This document shows, one piece after another, positions 1 to 7,148 of a DNA stretch of 19,098 bases. Numbering within the stretch: position 1 is the stretch's first letter; every line of letters begins with the position of its first letter. Source of the DNA: JBBRUG01 sp038247995. GTDB taxonomy: Bacteria > Chloroflexota > Chloroflexia > Chloroflexales > Chloroflexaceae. The notes beneath the pieces were generated by a model. The model was given only the letters and a program-made list of their open reading frames with translations. It was not told where the DNA came from and ran no database searches. The position numbers were made by a program, and so were the translations under genes. The stretch covers positions 1 through 19,098 of the forward strand of contig JBBRUG010000081.1 in assembly GCA_038247995.1 (NCBI GenBank), read 5' to 3'.

Positions 1-38
1 CGAACGGAGGTCAACCTGTAGCATTATAGCATCCCTTG

Positions 39-71
39 TCGGCGTATGACGGCGTTTGGGCTATACGCCGA
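39..71. repeat. 9-bp inverted repeat upstream of HPt gene
   Basis: Perfect arms TCGGCGTAT (39-47) and ATACGCCGA (63-71) are separated by 15 bases. There is no T-run after it. It could be the terminator of a gene left of the window or an operator for the HPt gene. The rest of 1-140 holds no gene that I can see; an AT-rich TATAAA-like element lies at 111-116, ahead of the HPt ribosome binding site. Confidence 0.3.
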
Positions 72-140
72 GTAGGACTCTGGTACTGTAGCGCGTGGTC
101 ATAGTAAAAGTATAAAATAAGTAAAAGGAGGCGCTGATCT

Positions 141-528
141 ATGGTTCAACAAGAGTACGCAGCCATGGCGGCCGCACCGAATCTTCGCGCGGCAGATCCT
201 CGACGAATTCTGCGCCACTGTCGGCCCACCAGCGCCCGCCTTATTACGCGGTATTGTGCATGTATTTCGTACTGAAGCGCCCCAAACCATTGCCCTCATT
301 CGTGCCGAACTGGAGGCGAACAACCGGCAGCGCGCCGCTGAACTGTTGCACCGCTTGAGAGGCAGCAGCCTGAGTATCGGCGCCGTTCGCCTTGCGCACT
401 CCTGCGCCGCCCTGGAACACAACCTTGGCGTGGATCAGATGCTGCGCAGCATCACCACCCTGGTCGCTGAGTACACCCTCGTTACTACCGCCCTGGATGT
501 TTACCTCGCCGAGCGTAAGCTGCGGTAG
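141..528 (+). pseudogene. HPt-domain phosphotransfer protein, frameshifted
   Basis: Histidine phosphotransfer (HPt) domains relay phosphate between receiver domains in multistep two-component systems. An AGGAGG at 126-131, nine bases before ATG 141, marks the intended start. That frame reads about 26 plausible residues and then hits a stop near 273. The HPt fold itself is in the next frame: its first helix is readable from about 190 and it ends at TAG 526-528. The phospho-acceptor motif HRLRGSS is intact, with His encoded at 349-351, followed by the usual helix ending in a Leu-Glu pair. The frame carrying the first helix has no ATG, GTG or TTG before it, so one extra base (or two missing) lies around 185-215. 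A GTG at 256 could start a shorter product lacking the first helix. The gene is either inactivated or hit by a sequencing error. No kinase or regulator is adjacent in the window. Confidence 0.65.
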
Positions 529-543
529 AGGACATACGTCAAA

Positions 544-573
544 CGTCAGGGCGGGTCGCGACCTGTCCTGACG
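544..573. terminator. hairpin between convergent HPt and OadB genes
   Basis: Arms CGTCAGG (544-550) and CCTGACG (567-573) enclose a second palindrome, GGTCGCGACC (554-563). The structure lies between two convergent genes, 15 bases after the HPt stop and 20 bases beyond the OadB stop, which suits a bidirectional terminator. There is no strong T-run on either strand, so factor-independent termination is uncertain. Confidence 0.4.
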
Positions 574-593
574 GCATCTGCCCCACCTTCAGT

Positions 594-1763
594 TCACCGC
601 AACAGCACCAGCAACACGCCGGCCGCCACGGCCGACCCGATCACGCCGGCCACATTCGGGCACATGGCATGCCAGATCACGAAGTTGTTCGGATCTTCTT
701 GATGCACAACGGTCTGCACAACACGGGCGGCATTGGGCACCGCCGACACGCCCGCAGCGCCGATCAGCGGGTTGATCTTCTGGCGCAAGAACAGGTTCAG
801 AAACTTCGCAAACAGAATCCCCGATGCCGTGGCGAAGGCGAAGGCGAAGGCGCCAAGCACGAAGATCACCACCGCACGCGGGCTGAGGAAGACACTGGCC
901 TGGGTGCTTGCACCAACCGTCAGGCCGAGCAAAATCGTAATACTGTCGATAAACGGATCGCGCGCCGTTCGGGCCAACCGCGCCGTCACCCCGCTCTCTT
1001 TGAGCAAGTTGCCGAAGAAGAGCATCCCCAGCAGCGGCAATGTGTCGGGCACGAGAAATGCACATACCAGCAAGCCGACAATCGGGAAGAGCACCCGCTG
1101 AAGGTGCGAGACTTCCGGCGGCGGCGGCATGCGAATCAGGCGCTCTTCACGGCTGGTGAGCAAGCGCATAATCGGCGGCTGGATGACGGGCACCAGCGCC
1201 ATATACGAATACGCCGAAACGGTGATCGCGCCGAGCAATTCCGGCGCCAGACGTGAAGCGACATAGATCGCCGTCGGTCCGTCGGCCCCGCCGATAATGC
1301 CGATTGCCGCCGCCGAACGCAGCAGTTCCGTCGGATCTGACGGATCGCCCAAACCGAGGCCAGGAAATTGCGCCCCGATCACAATCGCGCCGATCAGGGT
1401 TGCAAAGACGCCCAGTTGGGCCGCAGCGCCGAGAATGATCAGGCGCGGCTGCGAGATGAGCACCGAGAAGTCGGTCATCGCCCCAATGCCGAGGAAGATC
1501 AGCGGCGGGTAGACTCCGACGATCACGCCGAAGTAGAGGTAGTTCAGCACACTGCCTTGATCATAGACGCCCAGGCCAAGTTCAGGATCGAAGGGGATAT
1601 TGCCAAGAATCATGCCGAAGCCGATCGTCACCAGCAGCAACGGCTCATATTTGCGCACGATCGCGAGGTAAATAAACGTACAGCCGATCGCGATCATAAT
1701 CAAGTGGCCCGGGGTGACGTGCGAAAACGATGTGGCGTCCCAGAAGCGCTCGAGCGAATCCAT
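594..1763 (-). CDS. oadB: Na+-translocating decarboxylase beta subunit (OadB/MmdB family)
   Basis: This is the integral membrane subunit that decarboxylates carboxybiotin and exports Na+ in oxaloacetate, methylmalonyl-CoA or glutaconyl-CoA decarboxylases. The start at 1763 gives 389 residues, within the usual family length, and has AAGGAG seven bases upstream; reading upstream to 1862 adds an atypical Arg-rich leader. Many hydrophobic helices are evident. The family signature GGADGPTAIY is at residues 158-167; its Asp161 corresponds to the Na+-binding Asp203 of Klebsiella OadB. The conserved Tyr region AYSYM (184-188) is present, and near the C-terminus PNVAGVIGSAVAAG (369-382) carries the conserved Asn and Ser. 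The gene is last in the operon, downstream of the carboxyltransferase, OadG-like and biotin-carrier genes. That order favours methylmalonyl-CoA decarboxylase, but the substrate is not set by this subunit. Confidence 0.93.
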   Translation of the reverse strand: MDSLERFWDATSFSHVTPGHLIMIAIGCTFIYLAIVRKYEPLLLVTIGFGMILGNIPFDPELGLGVYDQGSVLNYLYFGVIVGVYPPLIFLGIGAMTDFSVLISQPRLIILGAAAQLGVFATLIGAIVIGAQFPGLGLGDPSDPTELLRSAAAIGIIGGADGPTAIYVASRLAPELLGAITVSAYSYMALVPVIQPPIMRLLTSREERLIRMPPPPEVSHLQRVLFPIVGLLVCAFLVPDTLPLLGMLFFGNLLKESGVTARLARTARDPFIDSITILLGLTVGASTQASVFLSPRAVVIFVLGAFAFAFATASGILFAKFLNLFLRQKINPLIGAAGVSAVPNAARVVQTVVHQEDPNNFVIWHAMCPNVAGVIGSAVAAGVLLVLLR

Positions 1764-1876
1764 GGGCCTGCTCCTTACAGCGGCGCGCATAACAATTGAG
1801 CCGTCCGCTTGGCGTGGGGCGGCGCGCCGCACGCCCACAAGGGGCGCAGTGGATGGGCCCACTGCTCTAGGCGAGC

Positions 1877-2281
1877 CTATTCAAACGTCAGCAGTACCTG
1901 CCCCTGACGCACAGCCTCGCCAACTCGCGCCTCAATCGCGCGCACCCGACCAGCCATTGGTGAACTCACTGTGGTGTTCATCTTCATCGCTTCGACGATC
2001 ACCACCGGGTCGTTTTCTTTCACCACTGCGCCAGGGGTAACTTTAATTTCCACAATAATTCCCGAGACCGGCGACGTGAGCACTTTGTCGGTGGCGGTAT
2101 CGGCGGCGGGCGACGCAGGAGGCGTTCCGGTTGTACTCGCGGGTTCCGGCGCCCGCGGGCGCAGGTTACTCGGCAGCGAGAAGCCGTCGTTGACGCCCTC
2201 GTCTTCGTCAAGCACCTCAACCTCGACCTCGTACGTAACGCCATTAACTGTAATGCGCATGCGCTTCATAGTTGCCTTCAT
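1877..2281 (-). CDS. Biotin carboxyl carrier subunit (MmdC/AccB-like)
   Basis: This small protein carries the biotin that shuttles CO2 between the carboxyltransferase and the OadB membrane subunit. It has 134 residues. The N-terminal strand reads RITVNGVTYEVEVEVL, a usual opening for decarboxylase carriers. An Ala/Pro/Thr-rich flexible linker follows (about 41-66), then a C-terminal biotinyl-lipoyl domain. The biotinylation motif EAMKM places the modified Lys at residue 100, and the domain ends with the typical QGQVLLTF strand. Three possible ATGs (2281, 2269, 2260) all lack a strong ribosome binding site; 2269 has AAGG close by, so the exact start is unsure. The next gene, OadB, follows after about 113 bases. 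The upstream gap to the OadG-like gene is unusually long for an operon and holds the tandem repeats at 2337-2515. Confidence 0.9.
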   Translation of the reverse strand: MKATMKRMRITVNGVTYEVEVEVLDEDEGVNDGFSLPSNLRPRAPEPASTTGTPPASPAADTATDKVLTSPVSGIIVEIKVTPGAVVKENDPVVIVEAMKMNTTVSSPMAGRVRAIEARVGEAVRQGQVLLTFE

Positions 2282-2336
2282 TTGCTAGGTAGTTGTCCTG
2301 GAGGACGTATAAAATGGTGGATCTTTCGGGGGCTGC

Positions 2337-2515
2337 GCCCCCAAGCCCCCGCTGGCGCTTTCGCGCCTTCCCGACGCATCTACCAGTGCGCAGGGCCAGT
2401 GGTGCGTTTTCCAGGACTGCCCCCAAGCCCCCGCTGGCGCTTTCGCGCCTTCCCGACGCATCTACCAGTGCGCGGGGCAGTGGTGCGTTTTCCAGAACTG
2501 CCCCCAAGCCCCCGC
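2337..2515. repeat. 81/82-bp tandem repeat, two full copies plus partial third
   Basis: Copy 1 is 2337-2418 (82 bp), copy 2 is 2419-2499 (81 bp), and a partial third begins at 2500. The copies differ at only a few bases. On the operon's coding (-) strand each full unit contains GGCGC-GAAA-GCGCC, a 5-bp stem with a GNRA-type tetraloop (2354-2367 and 2436-2449). Each junction contains two G5 tracts separated by CTT. The block ends on the right with a GGGGGC/GCCCCC palindrome around 2328-2342. The block fills most of the 282-base gap between the OadG-like and biotin-carrier genes. The - strand is open across the repeat (2244-2507), but it encodes only a duplicated low-complexity peptide. Confidence 0.85.
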
Positions 2516-2563
2516 CTGCCGCCGGTCTGCGTCATCTGCGTCATCTGCGGATCGCCCTGCCGC

Positions 2564-2914
2564 TTACCGTTTCGTTCGCCGCGAGGCCATGATCGTCAGG
2601 CGACCCTGTTGCACCCATGCGGCTCCACGCGGATCGGCGTCGTAGCGGATGCGCCGAACCCGAATTGGCTGCCCAAGCGCAGCGGTGGCGGCAGCCGTGA
2701 TCACCGCCACCAGTTCGGGCGAGAGGCCCAGATTATCCGTCGGCGCTGCAACAGGCTGGGCCGTCGTAGGTTGTGTATGCCGCATATGCAAGCGCAAAAT
2801 CAGCCGCTCCAATGGGCCAAACGCGCTGAGCACCAGAGCAATGATTGACAGGGCCACAAACACAACGCCAATCCCGAGTGCCGCGATCTGTAGGCCGCTC
2901 CACACTTGTTCCAT
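2564..2914 (-). CDS. oadG: OadG-like small membrane subunit of Na+-pumping decarboxylase
   Basis: The OadG/MmdD (gamma/delta) subunit is a single-pass membrane protein that holds the decarboxylase complex together. Starting at ATG 2914, it has 116 residues. GAGG five bases upstream fixes this start; an alternative ATG at 2932 would overlap the carboxyltransferase stop. Residues 8-31 form one transmembrane helix. A Pro/Thr/Ala-rich linker follows, then the characteristic cytoplasmic region SPELVAVITAAATAALG with a basic tail containing a WVQQGR-like stretch, as in other OadG homologues. Its start lies seven bases after the carboxyltransferase stop codon, so translational coupling is likely. 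OadG proteins are poorly conserved, so the call rests on topology, tail motif and operon position together. Confidence 0.85.
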   Translation of the reverse strand: MEQVWSGLQIAALGIGVVFVALSIIALVLSAFGPLERLILRLHMRHTQPTTAQPVAAPTDNLGLSPELVAVITAAATAALGQPIRVRRIRYDADPRGAAWVQQGRLTIMASRRTKR

Positions 2915-2921
2915 AAGCACC

Positions 2922-4469
2922 TCACATTGCAATCAGGCCGTGCTTCTTCTGCGGGCGCAGTTCGCGCTTGTTGCGTAACGCAGCGAAGGCCAGGCCGATC
3001 GCCCGGCGCGTGTCTTTCGGGTCGATAATGTCGTCGATCAGATTGCGTGCGGCGCCGGCATACGGGTTAGCGAATTGGGCGCGGTACTCAGCGATAAATT
3101 GCTGACGCGCCGCCTGCGGATCGTCGGCGGCCTTGATTGCATCGCGGTAGACAATATTCACCGCGCCCTCCGGCCCCATCACCGCCACTTCCGCCGTGGG
3201 CCAGGCCAGCACCCGGTCGCAGCCGAGATCGCGTCCACACATAGCCAGATACGCGCCGCCATAGGCTTTACGCAGCAGCAGGGTCACCTTTGGCACAGTG
3301 GCGGTGGAGTAGGCGAAGAGTATTTTCGAGCCGTGGCGGATGATCCCGCTGCGTTCCTGGGCGACACCGGGCAAGAAGCCCGGCACGTCTACTAGCGTGA
3401 GGAGCGGAATGTTGAAGGCGTTGCAGAAGCGCACGAAGCCGGCGATCTTGTCGGAGGCGTCCACATCAAGCGCGCCGCCGAGCACCTGCGGCTGGTTGGC
3501 AACGACGCCGATGCTGCGCCCATTGATCCGTGCAAAACCGATCACGGCGTTAGCAGCGAAGTACGGCTGAAGTTCGAACAGGTCGCTGTCATCGACGATC
3601 CGCCCGATGATCGCCTTCACATCGTACGGATCGCGTGGGCTCACCGGCAGCACGCCGATCAGGCCTGGGTCGTCGCCATACACCAGGGTGCCGTCGCCAT
3701 ATTCAGGCGGATCTTCCATATTGTTCGCCGGGAGGAAGCTGAGCAAGCGTTGGCAGAGTTCCAGCGCTTCGGCGTCGTTTTCAGCGATCAGATGCACCAC
3801 CCCGCTCTGCATCTGGGCCATAGCACCGCCAAGCTCCTGGGCGCCGATCTGCTCGCCGGTCACCTGACGGATCACCTGGGGGCCGGTAATAAACAGTTCG
3901 CCGCTGTCGCGCACCATAATGACGAAGTCCATCAGCGCCGGCGAATACGCGGCGCCGCCGGCGCACGGCCCGGCCACAATCGCGATCTGCGGCACGACGC
4001 CGGAGAGCAACACATTACGATGGAAGATCCGCCCGTAACCACTGAGGGCATCGATCCCTTCCTGGATGCGTGCGCCGCCACTGTCGTTGATACAAACAAA
4101 CGGCGAGCCGGTATGCAGCGCCTGGTCCATCACCCGGCAGATCTTGTCGGCGTGCATTTCGCCCACCGAACCACCGGCAACGGTGAAATCTTGCGCGGCA
4201 ATGTATACCTGCCGTCCGTTCACCAGGCCGCAACCGGTAACGACGCCCTCACCGGGCAGTTCCTGGTCCGCCATGCCAAAATTGGTACAGCGGTGGCGCG
4301 CAAACAAAAAGAGCTCCTGGAAGGTCTCTTTATCGCAGAGCTTCATCACCCGCTCGCGCGCCGTATACTTCCCAGCAGCGTGTTGCTTGGCGATGCGGGC
4401 CGCACCGCCGCCGGCCTCGCTGCGGGCACGCGCCTGGCGCAGTTGCTCCACCTCAGCACGATTGGGCAT
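2922..4469 (-). CDS. mmdA: Acyl-CoA carboxyltransferase, MmdA/PccB family (methylmalonyl-CoA decarboxylase alpha)
   Basis: The soluble subunit moves the carboxyl group of an acyl-CoA, probably (S)-methylmalonyl-CoA, onto the biotin of the carrier subunit. At 515 residues it matches MmdA and the propionyl-CoA carboxylase beta chain. GAGGAGG seven bases before ATG 4469 sets the start. Crotonase-fold carboxyltransferase motifs are intact: NDSGGARIQEG (128-138) and GPCAGGAAYSPAL (167-179) form the N-terminal oxyanion-hole region; LGGALDVDASDK and LVDVPGFLPG form the C-terminal biotin-side half; MGPEGAVNIVYR lies near the end. OadG-like, biotin-carrier and OadB genes follow on the same strand in mmdADCB order, so a Na+-translocating decarboxylase is more likely than a biotin-dependent carboxylase. 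No biotin carboxylase is present in the window. Glutaconyl-CoA as substrate cannot be excluded from sequence alone. Confidence 0.92.
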   Translation of the reverse strand: MPNRAEVEQLRQARARSEAGGGAARIAKQHAAGKYTARERVMKLCDKETFQELFLFARHRCTNFGMADQELPGEGVVTGCGLVNGRQVYIAAQDFTVAGGSVGEMHADKICRVMDQALHTGSPFVCINDSGGARIQEGIDALSGYGRIFHRNVLLSGVVPQIAIVAGPCAGGAAYSPALMDFVIMVRDSGELFITGPQVIRQVTGEQIGAQELGGAMAQMQSGVVHLIAENDAEALELCQRLLSFLPANNMEDPPEYGDGTLVYGDDPGLIGVLPVSPRDPYDVKAIIGRIVDDSDLFELQPYFAANAVIGFARINGRSIGVVANQPQVLGGALDVDASDKIAGFVRFCNAFNIPLLTLVDVPGFLPGVAQERSGIIRHGSKILFAYSTATVPKVTLLLRKAYGGAYLAMCGRDLGCDRVLAWPTAEVAVMGPEGAVNIVYRDAIKAADDPQAARQQFIAEYRAQFANPYAGAARNLIDDIIDPKDTRRAIGLAFAALRNKRELRPQKKHGLIAM

Positions 4470-4547
4470 AAACGTGCCTCCTCGGGGTTCCCATATGTTG
4501 TATAAGCCTACTCCAGGCTCAGTATAGGGTTCTTTGTGAGGCTAGCT

Positions 4548-4553
4548 ATTATA
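4548..4553 (-). promoter_or_regulatory. possible -10 element of the decarboxylase operon
   Basis: A perfect TATAAT on the - strand lies about 80 bases upstream of the carboxyltransferase start. No convincing -35 sits 16-18 bases further up, so the assignment is weak. The element is within the 237-base gap between RNase J and the operon. Confidence 0.3.
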
Positions 4554-4627
4554 ATGCCTTAACCGTGAGGGCAGGTAAGGCAAGGTTGCAGGAGGCCGGA
4601 GCAGGAAGCAGGAGCCGCGCCCATACG

Positions 4628-4663
4628 CAAGCCCCTACCTCAGAACCCTGAAGTAGGGGCTTG
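4628..4663 (-). terminator. strong hairpin downstream of RNase J
   Basis: Arms CAAGCCCCTAC (4628-4638) and GTAGGGGCTTG (4653-4663) pair over 11 bp. Past one C/A mismatch the stem continues as TCAG/CTGA around the tetraloop AACC. It lies 44 bases beyond the RNase J stop. No U-tract follows on either strand, so it may act as an mRNA 3' end stabiliser or a non-canonical terminator. Its core, GCCCCTAC/GTAGGGGC, recurs in the hairpin at 17852-17883. Confidence 0.55.
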
Positions 4664-4673
4664 CCAAAAGGAA

Positions 4674-4701
4674 CCTGCCGCCGGCTGCCTGCCGCCGGCT
4701 G
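4674..4701. repeat. 14-bp tandem duplication
   Basis: CCTGCCGCCGGCTG occurs twice head to tail (4674-4687 and 4688-4701), immediately beyond the RNase J stop codon. Together with the purine-rich GCAGGA-containing stretch at about 4579-4615 it flanks the hairpin at 4628-4663. No function is apparent. Confidence 0.6.
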
Positions 4702-4706
4702 CCAGG

Positions 4707-6392
4707 CTAGACTTCCATCACCATCGGCAGCACCATGGGGCGGCGCTTCGTTTCGCGATAGAGGAACTCGCCGACGACATCTTTGATCTTACGGCTCACA
4801 TAAGCAATGTCGCCGTGCACCGGCTGCGAGCCGTTGCGATTGGTGAGCGCAGAGCGCACAGCGTCTTTCGTCGCCTCCACCAGATCCTGGCTCTGGCGCA
4901 TATAGACGAACCCACGCGACACAACATCGGGGCCGGCGACAAGTTCGCCGTTGGTACTGTCGATACCGACAACGACGATCAACATGCCGTCTTTGGCCAG
5001 CAACTGCCGGTCGCGCACCACCACATTGCCCACATCGCCGACGGTTGTGCCATCGACATAGATGTAGCCTACCGGCGCCTTGCTGACGATCTTGCCGAAG
5101 CCGCGGGAGAACTCCATAATCGAGCCACCCTCGGGGATCAGCACATTCTCGTCGTTGAAGCCAATGCCCATGCTCGCCGCGAGCTTACGGTAGAGCACCA
5201 TGTGGCGATAATCGCCGTGGAACGGGATCACATACTCCGGGCGCAGCAACGCCAGTACGAGCTTTAACTCTTCCTGGGCGGCGTGGCCGGAGACGTGTAC
5301 GTGGGCATTCGCACCGTAAACCACATCGGCGCCGAGGCGGAACAGGTTGTCGATCACCTTGCTCACCGAAACCTCGTTGCCGGGGATTGGGGTGGCCGAG
5401 ACGATGACGGTATCGCCCGCCTTGATCTTGATGGCCGGATGATCGCGGTTAGCCATGCGGTTGAGCGCCGCCATCGGTTCGCCTTGGCTACCGGTGCACA
5501 CAATTGCCAACTCTTCATCGGCCAGGTTCGCAACCTCGTTGGGCCGGATCATTGTGCCGGCCTGTGCGCGCAAATAGCCCATATCGAGCGCAATCTTGCC
5601 GTTGTTCTCCATACTGCGCCCGACGAGCAGCACTTTGCGCCCGTAGGCCTCAGCCGAGTCGATCACCTGCTGCACCCGGCTAATGTTCGAGGCAAAGGTG
5701 GCGACGATCACGCGGCCCGGCGCAACCGCAAAGACGTTATCGAACGCCTCACCAACCGAAGACTCGCTGGGCGTGTAGCCCTTGCTCTCGACCCGCACAC
5801 AGTCGGTGATCAGCGCCAGCGGCTTACGCTGGCCCAATTCAGCCAGCTTAGCGAGGTTGGTCGGCTTCCCATCTACCGGCGTGTGATCAAGTTTCCAGTC
5901 GGACAGGTAAATTACCAGGCCGCCGGGCGTGGTTACCGCAAAGCCGACGGCATCCGGGATCGAGTGCGCGACATGAAACGGCTCGATTGTAAACGAGCCG
6001 ACTTTGAACGGATCGGTATCGTTGATCGTAATCCGCTCGACCTTATCGAGCAGACGGGCCTCTTTCAGCTTATTGCTGAGGATACCGTGAGTGAGGCGGG
6101 TGGCATAGATCGGTGGATACCCCAGATCAGCGAGCAGATGCGGCACGGCGCCGATATGGTCTTCGTGGCCGTGGGTCAGCAAGATCGCCTTGATCTTCGC
6201 CGTCTTCTCGCGCAAATACGTAATGTCGGGCAATACGAGGTCGACGCCGAGCATATCGGCATCGGGGAACATGACGCCGCAGTCGAGGATGATGATCTCC
6301 TCGCCATATTCGACGACCCACATGTTCCGCCCAACTTCACCAATACCACCCAGGGGCAGGACACGAACGCGCTGTTTTGCCATAGTCTTCAT
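4707..6392 (-). CDS. rnj: Ribonuclease J
   Basis: RNase J is a metallo-beta-lactamase/beta-CASP nuclease with 5'-3' exo- and endonuclease activity, used for mRNA decay and rRNA maturation in bacteria lacking or supplementing RNase E. The 561 residues match the family. The metal-binding motif HGHEDH is at 74-79. His143 (in HVAHSIPD) and Asp165 (in LSDWKLD) follow. The beta-CASP region has CTGSQGEPMAAL (299-310), IPGNEVSVSKVI, HVSGHA with His370, and PFHGDY with His392. The usual phosphate-pocket sequence around SDSTN reads TDCVRVE here, a variant worth noting. The start is either ATG 6392 or ATG 6383; neither has a good ribosome binding site, and an AAGGAG sits well upstream at about 6433-6438 without a usable start. 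The gene is monocistronic, with a hairpin downstream. Confidence 0.95.
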   Translation of the reverse strand: MKTMAKQRVRVLPLGGIGEVGRNMWVVEYGEEIIILDCGVMFPDADMLGVDLVLPDITYLREKTAKIKAILLTHGHEDHIGAVPHLLADLGYPPIYATRLTHGILSNKLKEARLLDKVERITINDTDPFKVGSFTIEPFHVAHSIPDAVGFAVTTPGGLVIYLSDWKLDHTPVDGKPTNLAKLAELGQRKPLALITDCVRVESKGYTPSESSVGEAFDNVFAVAPGRVIVATFASNISRVQQVIDSAEAYGRKVLLVGRSMENNGKIALDMGYLRAQAGTMIRPNEVANLADEELAIVCTGSQGEPMAALNRMANRDHPAIKIKAGDTVIVSATPIPGNEVSVSKVIDNLFRLGADVVYGANAHVHVSGHAAQEELKLVLALLRPEYVIPFHGDYRHMVLYRKLAASMGIGFNDENVLIPEGGSIMEFSRGFGKIVSKAPVGYIYVDGTTVGDVGNVVVRDRQLLAKDGMLIVVVGIDSTNGELVAGPDVVSRGFVYMRQSQDLVEATKDAVRSALTNRNGSQPVHGDIAYVSRKIKDVVGEFLYRETKRRPMVLPMVMEV

Positions 6393-6553
6393 CCGAAGTT
6401 TGTGCGCCCATTGGGCTACACGGAACTTCTACTCCTTTCCTGGCCGACGAGCTCCAGGCTCATACGAGCCACTACGCCGATGCGCAGCAGCTAACGATAT
6501 ATCTTCACATTACCCAGGACGTATACAATTCTTACGCCCTGAAATGCCATCAC

Positions 6554-7141
6554 TTACCCGGCCGCCTTTGCCGACATTTGAACATCGGAATGCGGCGCCG
6601 GGAGCGCTATATGATCACGAACGGTCGCGAGCAGACTTGCCCGATCCTCCAACCCGGCGTAGATCGGCAGCCGAGTGCGACCATAGGCCTGGCGATGGAG
6701 TGCGCGCAGCACAACATTAGGAATCTGCCCGGTTTGATCGACCGCGAAGACCAGTTCATCAAGCGGCTCGTCGCGATCATCATCGACGACACGGACAGCC
6801 TGGATCGCGGCCCAGGGATAGGTGAGGTCAATCCCCAGCGCCGTAAAGCGTAGGCCGTCGGCAGTCGGCATATATGTCGCAGCCCATTCCTCAAGCAGAT
6901 TCCAGATCAGCAGCGGCGTAGCAATAATCAGCGCCAGCATTAGCAATGCAGGCACAACCCGCCCAACGCCAAGCCCAGCGTTGAATAGCGCCTGAAGGCT
7001 CGCCCAAAACTGGATTGGATTGGATTGCACGCCAAGGGTGCTGCTGAAGCTCCAAAGCGCAAAAAACCAGATCAACAGCGCACCAATCAACAGCGTCAGA
7101 TTCAAGCGCCGCCCTGCGGCTGAAAGGCGATACGTACGCAT
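6554..7141 (-). CDS. Two-helix membrane protein with PH-like cytoplasmic domain
   Basis: I do not recognise a characterised family. The protein has 195 residues. Two hydrophobic segments (about 15-35 and 60-83) are separated by a short polar loop, after which a soluble domain runs from about 88 to 175. That domain opens with a Tyr-x-Pro-Thr-x-Asp-Gly-Leu pattern and later has TYPWAAIQAVRV, which resembles the strand layout of bacterial PH-like (bPH2/YcxB-type) domains; this is a pattern judgement only. The C-terminal 20 residues look disordered. The gene follows the uracil-DNA glycosylase by 28 bases on the same strand, so cotranscription is likely. No ribosome binding site precedes ATG 7141. 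A TACAAT ends seven bases before it, so a leaderless transcript is an alternative. Confidence 0.75.
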   Translation of the reverse strand: MRTYRLSAAGRRLNLTLLIGALLIWFFALWSFSSTLGVQSNPIQFWASLQALFNAGLGVGRVVPALLMLALIIATPLLIWNLLEEWAATYMPTADGLRFTALGIDLTYPWAAIQAVRVVDDDRDEPLDELVFAVDQTGQIPNVVLRALHRQAYGRTRLPIYAGLEDRASLLATVRDHIALPAPHSDVQMSAKAAG

Positions 7142-7148
7142 GAAATAT

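Noticed and set aside
831..848. GGCGAA hexamer repeat
   Set aside because: It lies inside the OadB gene and encodes an alternating Phe-Ala stretch of a membrane helix, so it is explained by coding.
669..1256. Long + strand open frame opposite the OadB gene
   Set aside because: The OadB family motifs on the other strand are unmistakable; the antisense frame is Arg/His-rich and matches nothing recognisable.
1764..1862. N-terminal extension of OadB
   Set aside because: The leader is Arg/Pro-rich and unlike the family, while ATG 1763 has an ideally spaced AAGGAG.
2244..2507. Open frame on the - strand across the tandem repeats
   Set aside because: It overlaps the biotin-carrier start, encodes a duplicated low-complexity peptide created by the repeat, and has no ribosome binding site.
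2337..2515. Possible CRISPR array from regularly spaced repeats
   Set aside because: The units are contiguous tandem copies of about 81 bp with no unique spacers and no cas genes nearby.
2527..2549. 9-bp tandem repeat CTGCGTCAT
   Set aside because: Only two and a half units next to the larger repeat block; too short to interpret.
6524..6529. TACAAT on the + strand between RNase J and the membrane protein gene
   Set aside because: It would transcribe antisense into the membrane protein gene with no + strand gene downstream, so it was not called a promoter.
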